Positions 46,377 to 55,461 of a DNA stretch of 64,000 bases are shown piece after piece (the first letter of the stretch is position 1; each line of letters opens with the position of its first letter). Both the position numbers and the translations under genes were made by a program. Under the pieces are notes generated by a model. The model was given only the letters and a program-made list of their open reading frames with translations, searched no databases and was not told the DNA's origin. Origin of the DNA: an uncultured Prevotella sp. (GTDB lineage Bacteria > Bacteroidota > Bacteroidia > Bacteroidales > Bacteroidaceae); contig CAKQCV010000007.1 of NCBI GenBank assembly GCA_934217675.1, forward strand, positions 1 to 64,000. The letters are read 5' to 3'.

Positions 46377-47789
46377 ATGACCGAGAATCCCAATGCTCTA
46401 TGGGAAAGAAGTCTCCTTCTTATAAAGGAGAATGTCTCAGAACAGCAGTTCAACACATGGTTCAAGCCAATCGTCTTTGAGAGGTTCAAAACAGAAACAA
46501 GGACGTTATTGGTGCAAGTTCCAAGTCCATTCGTTTACGAATACTTGGAGGAGAACTTTATTGACCTGTTGGGAAAGGTGCTTGCACGCACTTTCGGACC
46601 AGGAATAAGGTTGTCATATCGTGTGGTGACAGACAAGACCAACAATCTTGCACAGATTCTTTCGTCAGATCCTCCTGCAGGAATTGCAGACAAACCGATA
46701 AAGACAGTTAGGAACAACCAGTCTCCTACACCGTTGGATGCAGTTCGTCCACAGCAGATTCCGTCGCAGTTGAACCCTCACCATACATTTACCAACTATA
46801 TAGAGGGAATGAGCAACAAGCTTCCTCGTTCTGTAGGCTATTCTATTGCCGAGCATCCAAACACCACACAGTTCAATCCAATGTTCGTGTACGGTCCTTC
46901 GGGATGTGGCAAAACCCACTTGATAAATGCGATAGGTGTGCGTACAAAGCAGTTGTATCCGCAAAAGCGAATACTATATATAAGTGCACGTCTGTTCCAG
47001 GTTCAATACACAAATGCGGTAAGAAACAATACTGTAAACGATTTCATCAATTTCTATCAGACAATAGATATGCTGATTGTCGATGATATTCAGGAGTGGG
47101 CTTCTGCAACGAAAACACAGGAAACCTTCTTCCATATATTCAATCACCTGTTTATGAATGGCAAGAGAATAATTCTTGCCAGTGACCGTCCGCCTGTTGA
47201 CCTTCAGGGTATGAGCGACCGTTTGCTTACCCGTTTCTGTTGTGGACTTATAGCAGAGCTTGAGAAGCCGAATGTTGAGCTATGTATGGAAATCTTGCAA
47301 AACAAGATAAAACGTGACGGACTAAAGATTCCTGAGAATGTTGTGCGCTTTATTGCAGAAACGGCAAATGGCAGCGTGAGAGACTTGGAGGGTGTGATAA
47401 ATTCTCTTATGGCATACTCTGTTGTTTACAACAGCAATATAGACATGCGCTTGGCAGAACGTGTAATCAAGCGTGCTGTAAAGATTGACGACAATCCTCT
47501 CACTATTGATGATATTCTTGACACAGTGTGCAATCATTTTGAGGTTACAATGGCAGCTGTCAATGGCAGGAGTCGTAAGCGCGAATTTGTTGAGGCGCGT
47601 CAGGTGTCAATGTATCTTGCCCAGAAATACACAAAGATGCCGGCATCGAGAATTGGCAAGCTTATGGGTGGTAGAGACCATTCTACGGTTATTCACAGTT
47701 GCTCTCAAGTAACAAAGCGTTTAAAGGTTGACAAGCTGTTTATGGATGAAATAGCAAGTATAGAGAACTCTTTTAAACTGAAACGCTAA
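46377..47789 (+). CDS. dnaA: Chromosomal replication initiator DnaA
   Basis: DnaA binds oriC and opens it for replication. The 470-residue protein has domain I (NALWERSLLLIKENVSEQQFNTWF), a linker to about residue 135, the AAA+ domain with GPSGCGKTH near residue 178 and LIVDDIQEWA for Walker B, and domain IV with the DNA-binding signature GGRDHSTVIHS. No dnaN, gidA or cluster of DnaA boxes is next to it, so the origin is probably not in this window. The 300-bp gap upstream holds the MCE terminator and no consensus promoter. Confidence 0.97.
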   Translation: MTENPNALWERSLLLIKENVSEQQFNTWFKPIVFERFKTETRTLLVQVPSPFVYEYLEENFIDLLGKVLARTFGPGIRLSYRVVTDKTNNLAQILSSDPPAGIADKPIKTVRNNQSPTPLDAVRPQQIPSQLNPHHTFTNYIEGMSNKLPRSVGYSIAEHPNTTQFNPMFVYGPSGCGKTHLINAIGVRTKQLYPQKRILYISARLFQVQYTNAVRNNTVNDFINFYQTIDMLIVDDIQEWASATKTQETFFHIFNHLFMNGKRIILASDRPPVDLQGMSDRLLTRFCCGLIAELEKPNVELCMEILQNKIKRDGLKIPENVVRFIAETANGSVRDLEGVINSLMAYSVVYNSNIDMRLAERVIKRAVKIDDNPLTIDDILDTVCNHFEVTMAAVNGRSRKREFVEARQVSMYLAQKYTKMPASRIGKLMGGRDHSTVIHSCSQVTKRLKVDKLFMDEIASIENSFKLKR

Positions 47790-47836
47790 AATCTGAATCA
47801 CATATCTAAATGCGATCATAAATAAGAAAAGCGCAG

Positions 47837-47870
47837 AAGGGGATTTGCCTAAGGCATGTTCCCTTTTGTC
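47837..47870 (+). terminator. Terminator after dnaA
   Basis: An imperfect hairpin (AAGGG...GCC loop GGC...CCCTT) is followed by TTGTCATTTTTA. Confidence 0.6.
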
Positions 47871-47953
47871 ATTTTTATTGTATAAATGTTTCTGAATTTA
47901 GGAAAATAACATTTTATAAGTCTTTTTCTTGTTATTCTTGTCTACTAATGGCT

Positions 47954-47961
47954 TAACTTTG
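47954..47961 (+). promoter_or_regulatory. Promoter -7 element of the membrane AraC-type regulator
   Basis: TAACTTTG, 44 nt before the ATG; the nearest TTG is 22 nt upstream. Confidence 0.55.
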
Positions 47962-48005
47962 CACAATAAATAATTGTCAATAAATAATAATACAGCGATA
48001 TTTGG

Positions 48006-49091
48006 ATGGAATTTACACTATATAGCTATGCACTTTGTGCGTCGCTCACGTTAATGCTTTTTTTTGCTTGTCGTTTCATTTTTGGAACATTACCTGAAAA
48101 GAAGAACATTAAAATATACAAGCAGTCACGTTCAATTATGGGGGTGGCTATGTTGATTCTTTCTTTAAACTATTCTATACATTTGTTTATATCTCCGCGA
48201 TATATCGATTCTGACCTTGCCATATATATAAATCTGAGCACATATTTCCTTGTTTCATGGCTGTTCAGCAGTGCTTTGATGCATTTGATGGTTCGTGGAT
48301 ACCTTTCGCATAGAAGATTTATCCGCAATATAATATATTGGCTTATATTTACTGCTTCTTTCTTTTTTATATGGATATCAGCACCAGACGGTACTCCCCG
48401 CCTTGTTGCTCTCATAGTAATGTCGGCAGTATTTGTTCTGTATTGTGTATTCCTTGCCAGTCGCTTGTTTATGACAATGCATCGTCTGAAGCGTATGCTT
48501 GACAGTTACCATTCTGATTATATCTATGCTTATGTTCGCTGGATGTCGATATTTACGTATTGGGCAATAATATTTGGTGTTGGACAAGGGCTGTTCACGT
48601 TTATTCCCAACAAGTATGTATACCTTTGGATAATTTCGGCAATTCCATTCTACGTATATACTTATATAGCATATAAGAATTATTATTTGTTCTATGACAA
48701 AGTAGAAAAGGTATGTGAAGAAACTGTCGATGATTCGCCTACCGTCTTGTTGCCACAGTCGCAAGATGATATTATCCACGACCGTCTTCAGAAATGGATT
48801 GCAGAGAAAGGCTTTATAAAGAGTGGACTTACCATTGCAGATCTTGCGAAGGATATTTGTACCAACCGTACATACATCTCTTCGTATATAAATAATCATT
48901 ATAATGTTTCCTTTAGGGAATGGATAAATAGCTTGCGTCTTGAATATGCCAAACAGCTACTTGTGAGCAATTCAGAGATGACAATAGCAGATGTTGCTCA
49001 AGCTGCAGGGTATTTGTCGTTGAGTTATTTCACCAAGACTTTTACTTTGTCAGAGGGCACAACTCCAGGAAAATGGCGCAGATTGCAATAA
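48006..49091 (+). CDS. Membrane-bound AraC-type transcriptional regulator
   Basis: A 361-residue protein with six to seven membrane helices (residues about 5-225) and a cytosolic C-terminal AraC domain (about 255-361). The two HTH segments are visible as LTIADLAKDICTNRTYISSYI and MTIADVAQAAGYLSLSYFTKTF, with the usual end GTTPGKWRR. Membrane-embedded sensors of this type occur in Bacteroidetes and presumably read a membrane or surface signal directly. The 815-bp gap downstream contains a promoter-like element and terminator but no gene. Confidence 0.88.
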   Translation: MEFTLYSYALCASLTLMLFFACRFIFGTLPEKKNIKIYKQSRSIMGVAMLILSLNYSIHLFISPRYIDSDLAIYINLSTYFLVSWLFSSALMHLMVRGYLSHRRFIRNIIYWLIFTASFFFIWISAPDGTPRLVALIVMSAVFVLYCVFLASRLFMTMHRLKRMLDSYHSDYIYAYVRWMSIFTYWAIIFGVGQGLFTFIPNKYVYLWIISAIPFYVYTYIAYKNYYLFYDKVEKVCEETVDDSPTVLLPQSQDDIIHDRLQKWIAEKGFIKSGLTIADLAKDICTNRTYISSYINNHYNVSFREWINSLRLEYAKQLLVSNSEMTIADVAQAAGYLSLSYFTKTFTLSEGTTPGKWRRLQ

Positions 49092-49514
49092 TTATTGTTG
49101 CGAAATTATAGGTATTGCTGCTAAAACACCCTGATATAGGGGTGTAACTTTTTGCAGTAACTTTTTTGAAATATAGAAAACAAAATTGTAAAGCTTGTTT
49201 TTAACAATAACAAAATACATATTGTTCTGTATTGTTGTTTTGCTCTTCCGACAAATCTTTTTGCTCATTCAACAAAAAGCACTTTCCCATAAAGCAAAGC
49301 TATTTCATGTTTGAAGAATTATATCTATATTTGCAAGTGTAAAGAACAAAAGGTGATAAAGGTTTAAACTTCGTTACCTGCTTGAATTTTGATTTAATAG
49401 ACATAAAATCCAACACAGTAATTATGCCAGGACTTGTTGCTTGTCGTAATTATTTTACGATTATACCAGGTGTCTTGCAGTAATTTTGAATTTATCGTAG
49501 ATATTCTGGTTTAG

Positions 49515-49561
49515 GCAAAAAAACCATGTATGTCTATATGTGAATATAAGCATACATGGTT
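49515..49561 (-). terminator. Minus-strand intrinsic terminator
   Basis: AACCATGTATG and CATACATGGTT (49522-49532 with 49551-49561) form a perfect 11-bp stem; on the minus strand it is followed by seven Ts. The nearest minus-strand gene is the CDF transporter ending 350 bp away. Confidence 0.65.
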
Positions 49562-49718
49562 AAAATATAATAGAGTAGAAAAATAATAGGATTAATTTCT
49601 GAATCGTAATTTTAATTAAAACCATGCTGATATTAAGAACAAACGTTGCGTTGTATTGCGGCCTTAATGATTTGCCATGAAAAACAATATATTTTTTTAT
49701 GTGTGATTTTAGAATCAT

Positions 49719-49765
49719 CTCCGGCATATTGCTTAGACGTAAGCATCATGCCGGAGATTTTGTTT
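49719..49765 (+). terminator. Plus-strand intrinsic terminator with no gene before it
   Basis: CTCCGGCAT pairs with ATGCCGGAG, with an inner GCTTA/TAAGC stem, then ATTTTGTTTTG. Confidence 0.8.
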
Positions 49766-49906
49766 TGCATGTTTTTAATTTGTTCATAATATATTTATGC
49801 GCTTGTTGAGTTGCTTCAATAAACTTTAGCTAACGTATTAGCACGTTTAACCTGTAATCTAAGGATGGTAGAGCTAACGGCTAAGTAAAAGAAAGCTTAC
49901 TTATTT

Positions 49907-50833
49907 TCAAAGAGAAACAGTCTTCGTATTGCTGGTTGTTGGTTTTTGTGGTTCCACATGAATACTGATGTGTGTATGCTCACCAAAATGTTTTCTTAAT
50001 TCCCTTTCTATGTTTGAGGCATGTTTGTGAGATTCATAAAGACTTATATATCCCGGCATGCGAAGATGCATCTCTATAGCTATGTTGCTACCTATGTGTC
50101 GTGTGCACAAGTTATGTATGTCGCTGACTATAGGCTCATTCTTTGCTATATTGATTATTTCTTCCTCAATGTTTTTGGGAAGGCTCTTTTCAAGCAAGTC
50201 GTTTGATGAAGAATGTATAAGACTTAGTGCAGTTTTTACTATAAATACACTTACTATAACCGCAGCAATAGGGTCGAGCACAGCCCATTGTTTTCCGAGT
50301 AGTATGGCACCTCCAATACCCACAGCAGTTCCTATTGATGAAAGTGCATCGCTGCGGTGATGCCAAGCATTGGCGATTACAGCCTGAGAATTTATTTTTT
50401 TGCCCACGCTTGCAGTGAAGCGGAATGTCCATTCTTTCAGTCCAATACTCACAATAGCCGCAACCAGTGCAACGATTCCCGGTTGTTCAATTTCTTTTCC
50501 TTTCATCACGTTCCATATTTGCCCTATGCCATTGTAGAAGATATATAGTCCAACCATAAGCAAGGCGAGTCCGATAATTGATGTGGCAAGTGTTTCGTAT
50601 TTGCCATGACCGTAATCATGGTCTTCATCTTCAGGTTTAGAACTAATCCTGACAAAGGCTATAACAACGATGTCTGTTAGAAAATCCGACAGCGAGTGTA
50701 CGGCATCAGCAATCATGGCAGCAGAACCACCCAGTATTCCAGCCACGAACTTAAAAACTAATAAAAACACATTAACCGCACTTCCCATGAGGGTAACATG
50801 ATAAATCTTTCGTTCTCTTTCTGTAGTTTTCAT
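49907..50833 (-). CDS. Cation diffusion facilitator (CDF) metal transporter
   Basis: An inner-membrane Zn/Fe/Mn exporter of 308 residues with six helices and a cytosolic C-terminal domain. Metal-site motifs are clear: AMIADAVHSLSDFLTD in helix 2, DHDYGHGKYET after helix 2 and HHRSDALSS in helix 5. The HSLSD/HRSD form fits FieF-like members. A TATCTTTG element lies at 50868-50861, about 28 nt before the start. It stands between two AraC-type regulators with no evident link to either. Confidence 0.92.
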   Translation of the reverse strand: MKTTERERKIYHVTLMGSAVNVFLLVFKFVAGILGGSAAMIADAVHSLSDFLTDIVVIAFVRISSKPEDEDHDYGHGKYETLATSIIGLALLMVGLYIFYNGIGQIWNVMKGKEIEQPGIVALVAAIVSIGLKEWTFRFTASVGKKINSQAVIANAWHHRSDALSSIGTAVGIGGAILLGKQWAVLDPIAAVIVSVFIVKTALSLIHSSSNDLLEKSLPKNIEEEIINIAKNEPIVSDIHNLCTRHIGSNIAIEMHLRMPGYISLYESHKHASNIERELRKHFGEHTHISIHVEPQKPTTSNTKTVSL

Positions 50834-50999
50834 ACCTAATAATAATTAGTAAAATGGCTGCAAAGATATATAATTATCCTCAATAATAGGTATATACATT
50901 ATGTGATTAATGATAAAATAATATAAAATATTGAGTGGAACCGTCATTGCCGATACATGATTTATATTCCTTAATATATGTTTTCTTGTATAAAATATT

Positions 51000-51015
51000 T
51001 ATCTTTGCATGCAAA
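51000..51015 (+). promoter_or_regulatory. Promoter -7 element and overlapping 12-bp palindrome at the start of regulator 1
   Basis: TATCTTTG (51000-51007) overlaps the palindrome TTTGCATGCAAA (51004-51015), which reaches the A of the chosen ATG at 51015. A dimeric protein bound here would block initiation. Confidence 0.55.
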
Positions 51016-52643
51016 TGAAAAATGTTATAGTTTTAATTGTTTTAATGTTTTCGCTTGGAAGCCTTGCAGCAAATGCAGATTTCAAGTTGGATGTTTATGA
51101 CCGTTGGGCAAAAATCCCAAAAGAGAAACTGATGGCAATGGGTAAGGACTTCATTATGAAGGAAAATTGCCAGGACAGTGCTTTGTTGTGCTTTACCATT
51201 GTAGCAAATCGTTATTATGACAAATCTGCAAAGGAAGCCGATATTTCTTATGTTGTTTCTGCATTAAACAATATCGGCTATATGTATATTTATGTGTATG
51301 CCGACTATGAGAAAGCTTATTATAATTTGGAGCGTGCCGTAGACATTACAGAAGAAAACAATCTGAAAACCCCACTGACCGCCACATATCTAAATCTTGC
51401 CAATTTACAACTCATAAACAGCGAGATACGTACAGACAAGAAAAATGTGGAGTGTACCATGTCAATGTATCGCAAAGCTTTTGATTCTGCGGTTAAAGGT
51501 AGAGAGTGGTCTATAATGATGATAGTGATGAGCAATATGCAGAATTATGTGCTTGCCAACTGGAATATGATAAACATGGATAGGGAAATGGCTATTTATT
51601 CAAAGTTGCGAATCCCTGATAGTGTGCCTTTAAAAAACTATGTAGCTTTGATGTGTAAGGCTATGAACAGTTTGAAGGCTGGCAATGCCCAGCTTGCTGT
51701 TTCGCAGATTAAGAAGGCAGACAAACATATAAATACCAGTCTTACGCCAGAACGCTATTTGATGCTTGATTTGTCGGCTGTTGCAAATATATATGTGAAT
51801 ATTGGCAAGCTTGACGAAGCAGCAGCTTCGTTAATCAAGGCTGAATCACTTGCGAAAAAGTATAACGCAAAGGATTTTCTGGTTAGTATCTACCAAGAGT
51901 TGTATAATATCAGTAAGAAAAAAGGAGACAAGGCAAAATCTTCCGAGTATGAGCTGCTGTATCTTCGTAGTCGTGAGAATTTGATGAACGACAATAAACT
52001 TCTCAACATGAGTGAACTGCGCTTCCAATCGGAACTGCAGAAGACCAGTGAGCAAGTGAAAAATCTTTCAGAGAAGCGCAAGCAACAGCAAATATTTTTC
52101 TATATTGCATTGTGTGTAGTTGTTATAGTGTTGGCATTTTCTTTGCTTTTATACAAGAAATACCGTGAGCTAAAGGAACGAAACCTCATGTTGTATCAAA
52201 AGAATGTGGAGATACTCGAAAAAGAGAACGAAGAGCTTATTTCACAGAAAGTGAAAAAGAACACCATTTCCTCTTCTCTGTTGGCAGACGACTATAAGCA
52301 AGCCGTGCTACAACGTATAAGACAAGTGATGAACGAAAGCGACGAGATATATCAGACGGAGTTTTCTCTGTCTCGACTGTCGGAACTTGTAGACAGCAAG
52401 CGTAGCTATGTGTCGACAATAATAAACGAGAATTATGACAGCTTTTATGCCATGCTTAATGAAGCCAGAGTAAAAGAGGCATGCCGTAGGTTTAATGATA
52501 CGAAGAATTACGGCGGACTTTCCATTGAAGCAATTTGCATGGATTTAGGCTTTAAGTCGAGAAGTAATTTTAATAATGTGTTTAAGCGCATCACCGGACT
52601 TACCCCTTCAGAATATAGTCGTATTGCCAGGAATAAAGCATAA
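51015..52643 (+). CDS. TPR-containing transmembrane AraC-type regulator 1
   Basis: A 542-residue sensor-regulator. A signal peptide/anchor (MKNVIVLIVLMFSLGSLAANA) is followed by a periplasmic helical part with TPR-like repeats (about residues 30-330), one membrane helix (about 359-381), a cytosolic coiled coil (about 385-420) and an AraC-type HTH domain at the end (SLSRLSELVDSKRSYVSTII and AICMDLGFKSRSNFNNVFKRITG). ATG 51015 is used because the ATG at 51009 would precede the predicted transcription start. It closely matches the build of regulator 2 at 57285. It is 195 bp upstream of a secreted protein gene with a structured leader, its likely target. Confidence 0.88.
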   Translation: MKNVIVLIVLMFSLGSLAANADFKLDVYDRWAKIPKEKLMAMGKDFIMKENCQDSALLCFTIVANRYYDKSAKEADISYVVSALNNIGYMYIYVYADYEKAYYNLERAVDITEENNLKTPLTATYLNLANLQLINSEIRTDKKNVECTMSMYRKAFDSAVKGREWSIMMIVMSNMQNYVLANWNMINMDREMAIYSKLRIPDSVPLKNYVALMCKAMNSLKAGNAQLAVSQIKKADKHINTSLTPERYLMLDLSAVANIYVNIGKLDEAAASLIKAESLAKKYNAKDFLVSIYQELYNISKKKGDKAKSSEYELLYLRSRENLMNDNKLLNMSELRFQSELQKTSEQVKNLSEKRKQQQIFFYIALCVVVIVLAFSLLLYKKYRELKERNLMLYQKNVEILEKENEELISQKVKKNTISSSLLADDYKQAVLQRIRQVMNESDEIYQTEFSLSRLSELVDSKRSYVSTIINENYDSFYAMLNEARVKEACRRFNDTKNYGGLSIEAICMDLGFKSRSNFNNVFKRITGLTPSEYSRIARNKA

Positions 52644-52723
52644 AAGTGTATTTTTTGCTTGTTTCTGCATCTAAAAGCGCATGCAAAGCAGGTTGGCGAA
52701 GTGAAAATTCTGTCTATTTGCTT

Positions 52724-52731
52724 TATCTTTG
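52724..52731 (+). promoter_or_regulatory. Promoter -7 element of secreted protein gene 1
   Basis: TATCTTTG; no -33 TTTG at the usual distance, as expected if an activator is required. Confidence 0.55.
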
Positions 52732-52735
52732 CTGC

Positions 52736-52820
52736 CGAAAAGAAAGAACATCGGCAACAGAAAGTTGTTGGACTTGGCTTGATTTTGCCGATGTAAAACA
52801 AGATGTAATTAAGTCCAATA
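52736..52820 (+). ncRNA. Structured 5' leader with predicted H-type pseudoknot (copy 1)
   Basis: The predicted transcript starts with CGAAAAGAAAGAAC (52736-52749). Stem 1 pairs ACATCGGCAA (52748-52757) with TTGCCGATGT (52785-52794). Stem 2 pairs TTGGACTT in the loop (52768-52775) with AAGTCCAA downstream (52811-52818); one GU and one further pair can extend it. Sixteen nt separate the end of stem 1 from the second strand of stem 2, and 20 nt separate that from the ATG. The same layout occurs before the paralogous gene at 59241. Confidence 0.65.
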
Positions 52821-52838
52821 GACATAAACACTTTGCTT

Positions 52839-55295
52839 ATGAATTTTTCAAGACTAAAGAAAGGCGCTTTATTATTAGCTGGTGTCGTAATCAGTATTGG
52901 GGCTACAGCCCAAATAAAAGCCCAGCGCTTAAATGTTTCAGCACAAGTTGTAAACGGAAAAGATGTTATAGCCAGAGCTCCAATCAGCAGTGGAACATCA
53001 GCAACTGCCCATACTTCGATAAAGAAGTCTCCCCAAAAGGCGTATTCCACAAATGACATCTTGATTGAGGAAGATTTTTCAAAAATGACATCTGGAACAC
53101 CCGAAAAACCGGATGATGCCTTGATAGGCAACTTTTATGGAGAGCCAGGTCGTGATATTGATGCTTCTTTTACCACCGATGCTGGATGGACAGGAACTGG
53201 TATACATTCAGCTGGCGGTACAGTAGCAATAATATCCCAAGACGATAAGCATGCTTATGCCGCAGCACCCCTAAACACACCTCTTGGAGATTATTCTGGC
53301 GATGTGACGATAACTTTGCGTGCACGCAGAGTGCCTGGGTATACAGTAGGTACTACTCTGTTTATTTCAGCTTGTGTAGGTGGCGTGGTTTATCCTTCAA
53401 TGGCAAATGCCGTAGAAGGATCGGCATATTTCAATCTTGGCAAAGACTGGATGGAAATAAAGATGACTATGAAAAACTATGAGGCAAGAAACGATGGCTT
53501 TATACAGTTTAATGTATATGGAGCAGCAGAACTCGATAATATAAAGATAACCAATGCAGCATCGTTTATAGCAACTCCTGTGGCATCTGGAGTTACAAAC
53601 TTTACTTCTGACGGTGGATTTCAGGTAAATTGGGAGCCGGTGCGTAAAGCTGTAGACTATCGTTTCTATCTTTACAAGAAAGTCTATACAAGCGATGAAG
53701 AAACTGCGGTGTTCAATGCCGACTTTAATGGTTCGTTGTCAGAAGATGTGGTTACCGATGGAACAATAGCACAAGGAGAGGGTGTAGACGGTACAGACGC
53801 CTTGAAACTTACTTCTGGTCAAAGTGTGATGAACGATTATAAGTGTTCGAAGATTAAGGATGCCAATGTTTGGTTGAAAGTAGTTTGTCCGGAAGATAAG
53901 GTGAATGACTTGGGGAAGGTTTATATCAGTAATCTTACTTCTGATGGTATATGGGAAGACAATACAGTTTCGGCTTCACAATTGCTCTCAGGTATGCAGA
54001 TTAATCTTGACGAAGCTTTCGGTGGATTAGGAGAATGGAACAATTGTTATTATGGAGTAAAGGTTTCTGCAGGTAATTTGCCTGAGGGAGCTTATCTGCT
54101 TGTGGACAATTTTGACTTCACAACGGGCAGACCAGGAAAACTTGAACAGCAAAAGTTGAAAAACGGAAGTTATTATGACAGAAGACTTAGTGTGAAAGAT
54201 ACGTTAGTTGTGATAAATGATGATAATGTAGAGGGAGGTCTTGATTCAGAGGCTGAATACTATTATAAGGTACATTCTCATTATTCAAATCTTGAGTCGG
54301 AAGGTGAAGTTTGCCATATCTTTGGTCTTGCAGCTCCAAAGGCTAAAGTTGCTACGGATATTGATGAACGTGGTTCATTTACAGCAAATTGGGAACCGGT
54401 GGCAAAAGCTACATCATATAAGGTAAATACATATGGAATATATAGCGTAGCTAAAGATGATGAGACTGTAAGTATACTTGATGAGGATTTCAGCAATGTG
54501 AACTCAAGTGTGACAACGGTAACAGACCCGCTTTATCCAGAGTCTATGAATAATGCAAGTGAAACTTCATTGGATAACTATACTTCAATGCCTGGCTGGA
54601 CTGGCTGTAGTAACGCTTTGGCTCAAGGGTATCTTGGCTGTCAAGCTTTGTCATATTATTTAACCCCATATATTGTTACTCCTAAGTTAAATCTTTCTAA
54701 TGCAGGCACATTTGATTTGAGCATCGATGTGGTTGGATATCCGGGAAGTGCTTTGAATATTACAGTAGGTGGTGTTACTTATACTGCTGAATATGACGAA
54801 AATGGTTATATCAACGGCACATTTAGGAATATTCCTGTTCCTCAAGGTGAGCAGTTCGTGAATTTAAGGTTTACCGACTCCAACAACATGAATTTCATGA
54901 TAAACTCCGTTAAGGTGGAGCAGATGCTTAAAAAGGGTGACAAAGTTTATACTTATGTCGGATGTGATGAGGTAAATGGCAACGAACTGTCAGTAAATAT
55001 CAGCGGACTGGATAAATTTGAGTATACTGATTTTGCATATAATGTATCTGCAAAACAACTTCTTGAAGGAGAAACAGCCATTTCAAGTCCGTCAGAGTTT
55101 ATACTTGTTAATCTTTCAAATGGTACAAGTACTATCTGCATAAACACTTCAGACATCAACAGTCGTGGTTGGATTAATGACAGAGAAGTGATGTCACGCT
55201 ACAATATGGCTGGAATGAAAGTCTCTACAACAGCAAAAGGCTTGAACATCTTGCGTATGTCAGACGGCAGAGTTGTAAAGGCAATAGTAAGATAA
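52839..55295 (+). CDS. Large secreted multidomain surface protein 1
   Basis: An 818-residue exported protein (signal peptide MNFSRLKKGALLLAGVVISIGATA; ATG 52839 preferred over an in-frame TTG at 52833). It alternates jelly-roll-like modules that begin EEDFSKMTSGTPEKPD and DEDFSNVNSS with fibronectin-III-like modules (GGFQVNWEPVRKAVDYRFYL and GSFTANWEPVAKATSYKVN). The end, AKGLNILRMSDGRVVKAIVR, is the short tail shared with its neighbours and suggests surface sorting. No catalytic motif is visible; an adhesion or glycan-binding role is possible. It is a paralogue of the protein at 59241 over its whole length. Confidence 0.82.
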   Translation: MNFSRLKKGALLLAGVVISIGATAQIKAQRLNVSAQVVNGKDVIARAPISSGTSATAHTSIKKSPQKAYSTNDILIEEDFSKMTSGTPEKPDDALIGNFYGEPGRDIDASFTTDAGWTGTGIHSAGGTVAIISQDDKHAYAAAPLNTPLGDYSGDVTITLRARRVPGYTVGTTLFISACVGGVVYPSMANAVEGSAYFNLGKDWMEIKMTMKNYEARNDGFIQFNVYGAAELDNIKITNAASFIATPVASGVTNFTSDGGFQVNWEPVRKAVDYRFYLYKKVYTSDEETAVFNADFNGSLSEDVVTDGTIAQGEGVDGTDALKLTSGQSVMNDYKCSKIKDANVWLKVVCPEDKVNDLGKVYISNLTSDGIWEDNTVSASQLLSGMQINLDEAFGGLGEWNNCYYGVKVSAGNLPEGAYLLVDNFDFTTGRPGKLEQQKLKNGSYYDRRLSVKDTLVVINDDNVEGGLDSEAEYYYKVHSHYSNLESEGEVCHIFGLAAPKAKVATDIDERGSFTANWEPVAKATSYKVNTYGIYSVAKDDETVSILDEDFSNVNSSVTTVTDPLYPESMNNASETSLDNYTSMPGWTGCSNALAQGYLGCQALSYYLTPYIVTPKLNLSNAGTFDLSIDVVGYPGSALNITVGGVTYTAEYDENGYINGTFRNIPVPQGEQFVNLRFTDSNNMNFMINSVKVEQMLKKGDKVYTYVGCDEVNGNELSVNISGLDKFEYTDFAYNVSAKQLLEGETAISSPSEFILVNLSNGTSTICINTSDINSRGWINDREVMSRYNMAGMKVSTTAKGLNILRMSDGRVVKAIVR

Positions 55296-55342
55296 TCCGA
55301 CAGTATCATTGTATGAAACAATAATTCTATTGATATTTATCT

Positions 55343-55382
55343 ACGCATGCATGCAGCATTATCTGCTTGCATGCGTTTTTTA
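55343..55382 (+). terminator. Intrinsic terminator after secreted protein gene 1
   Basis: CGCATGC-A-TGCAG pairs with CTGC-TT-GCATGCG, followed by a run of six Ts. Confidence 0.88.
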
Positions 55383-55402
55383 TAGCTTTTCTTTCCTTTT
55401 TC

Positions 55403-55433
55403 TTTGCTTTGTGTTATAATATTCGTATATTTG
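55403..55433 (+). promoter_or_regulatory. Promoter of the Omp28-like gene
   Basis: TTTG (55403-55406), 19 nt, TATATTTG (55426-55433). Confidence 0.85.
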
Positions 55434-55461
55434 CAAAACAATAATTATAAATTATAACAAT

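Larger units (their letters stand above)
49326..49765 (+). ncRNA. Candidate orphan transcript downstream of the regulator
   Basis: TATATTTG at 49326-49333 is followed after about 390 nt by a strong terminator (CTCCGGCAT with ATGCCGGAG at 49719-49756, then TTTTGTTTT). No gene lies between; the longest start-initiated peptide I see is 19 residues (MPGLVACRNYFTIIPGVLQ at 49424). AAAGAAC at 49341 also occurs at the start of the two pseudoknot leaders further on. It could be a non-coding RNA or a leader whose gene was deleted. No exact -33 element. Confidence 0.35.

Noticed and set aside
46070..48005. Replication origin next to dnaA
   Set aside because: No cluster of TTATCCACA-type boxes or AT-rich repeat array was found on either side; single near-matches at 43430 and 48775 lie inside genes.
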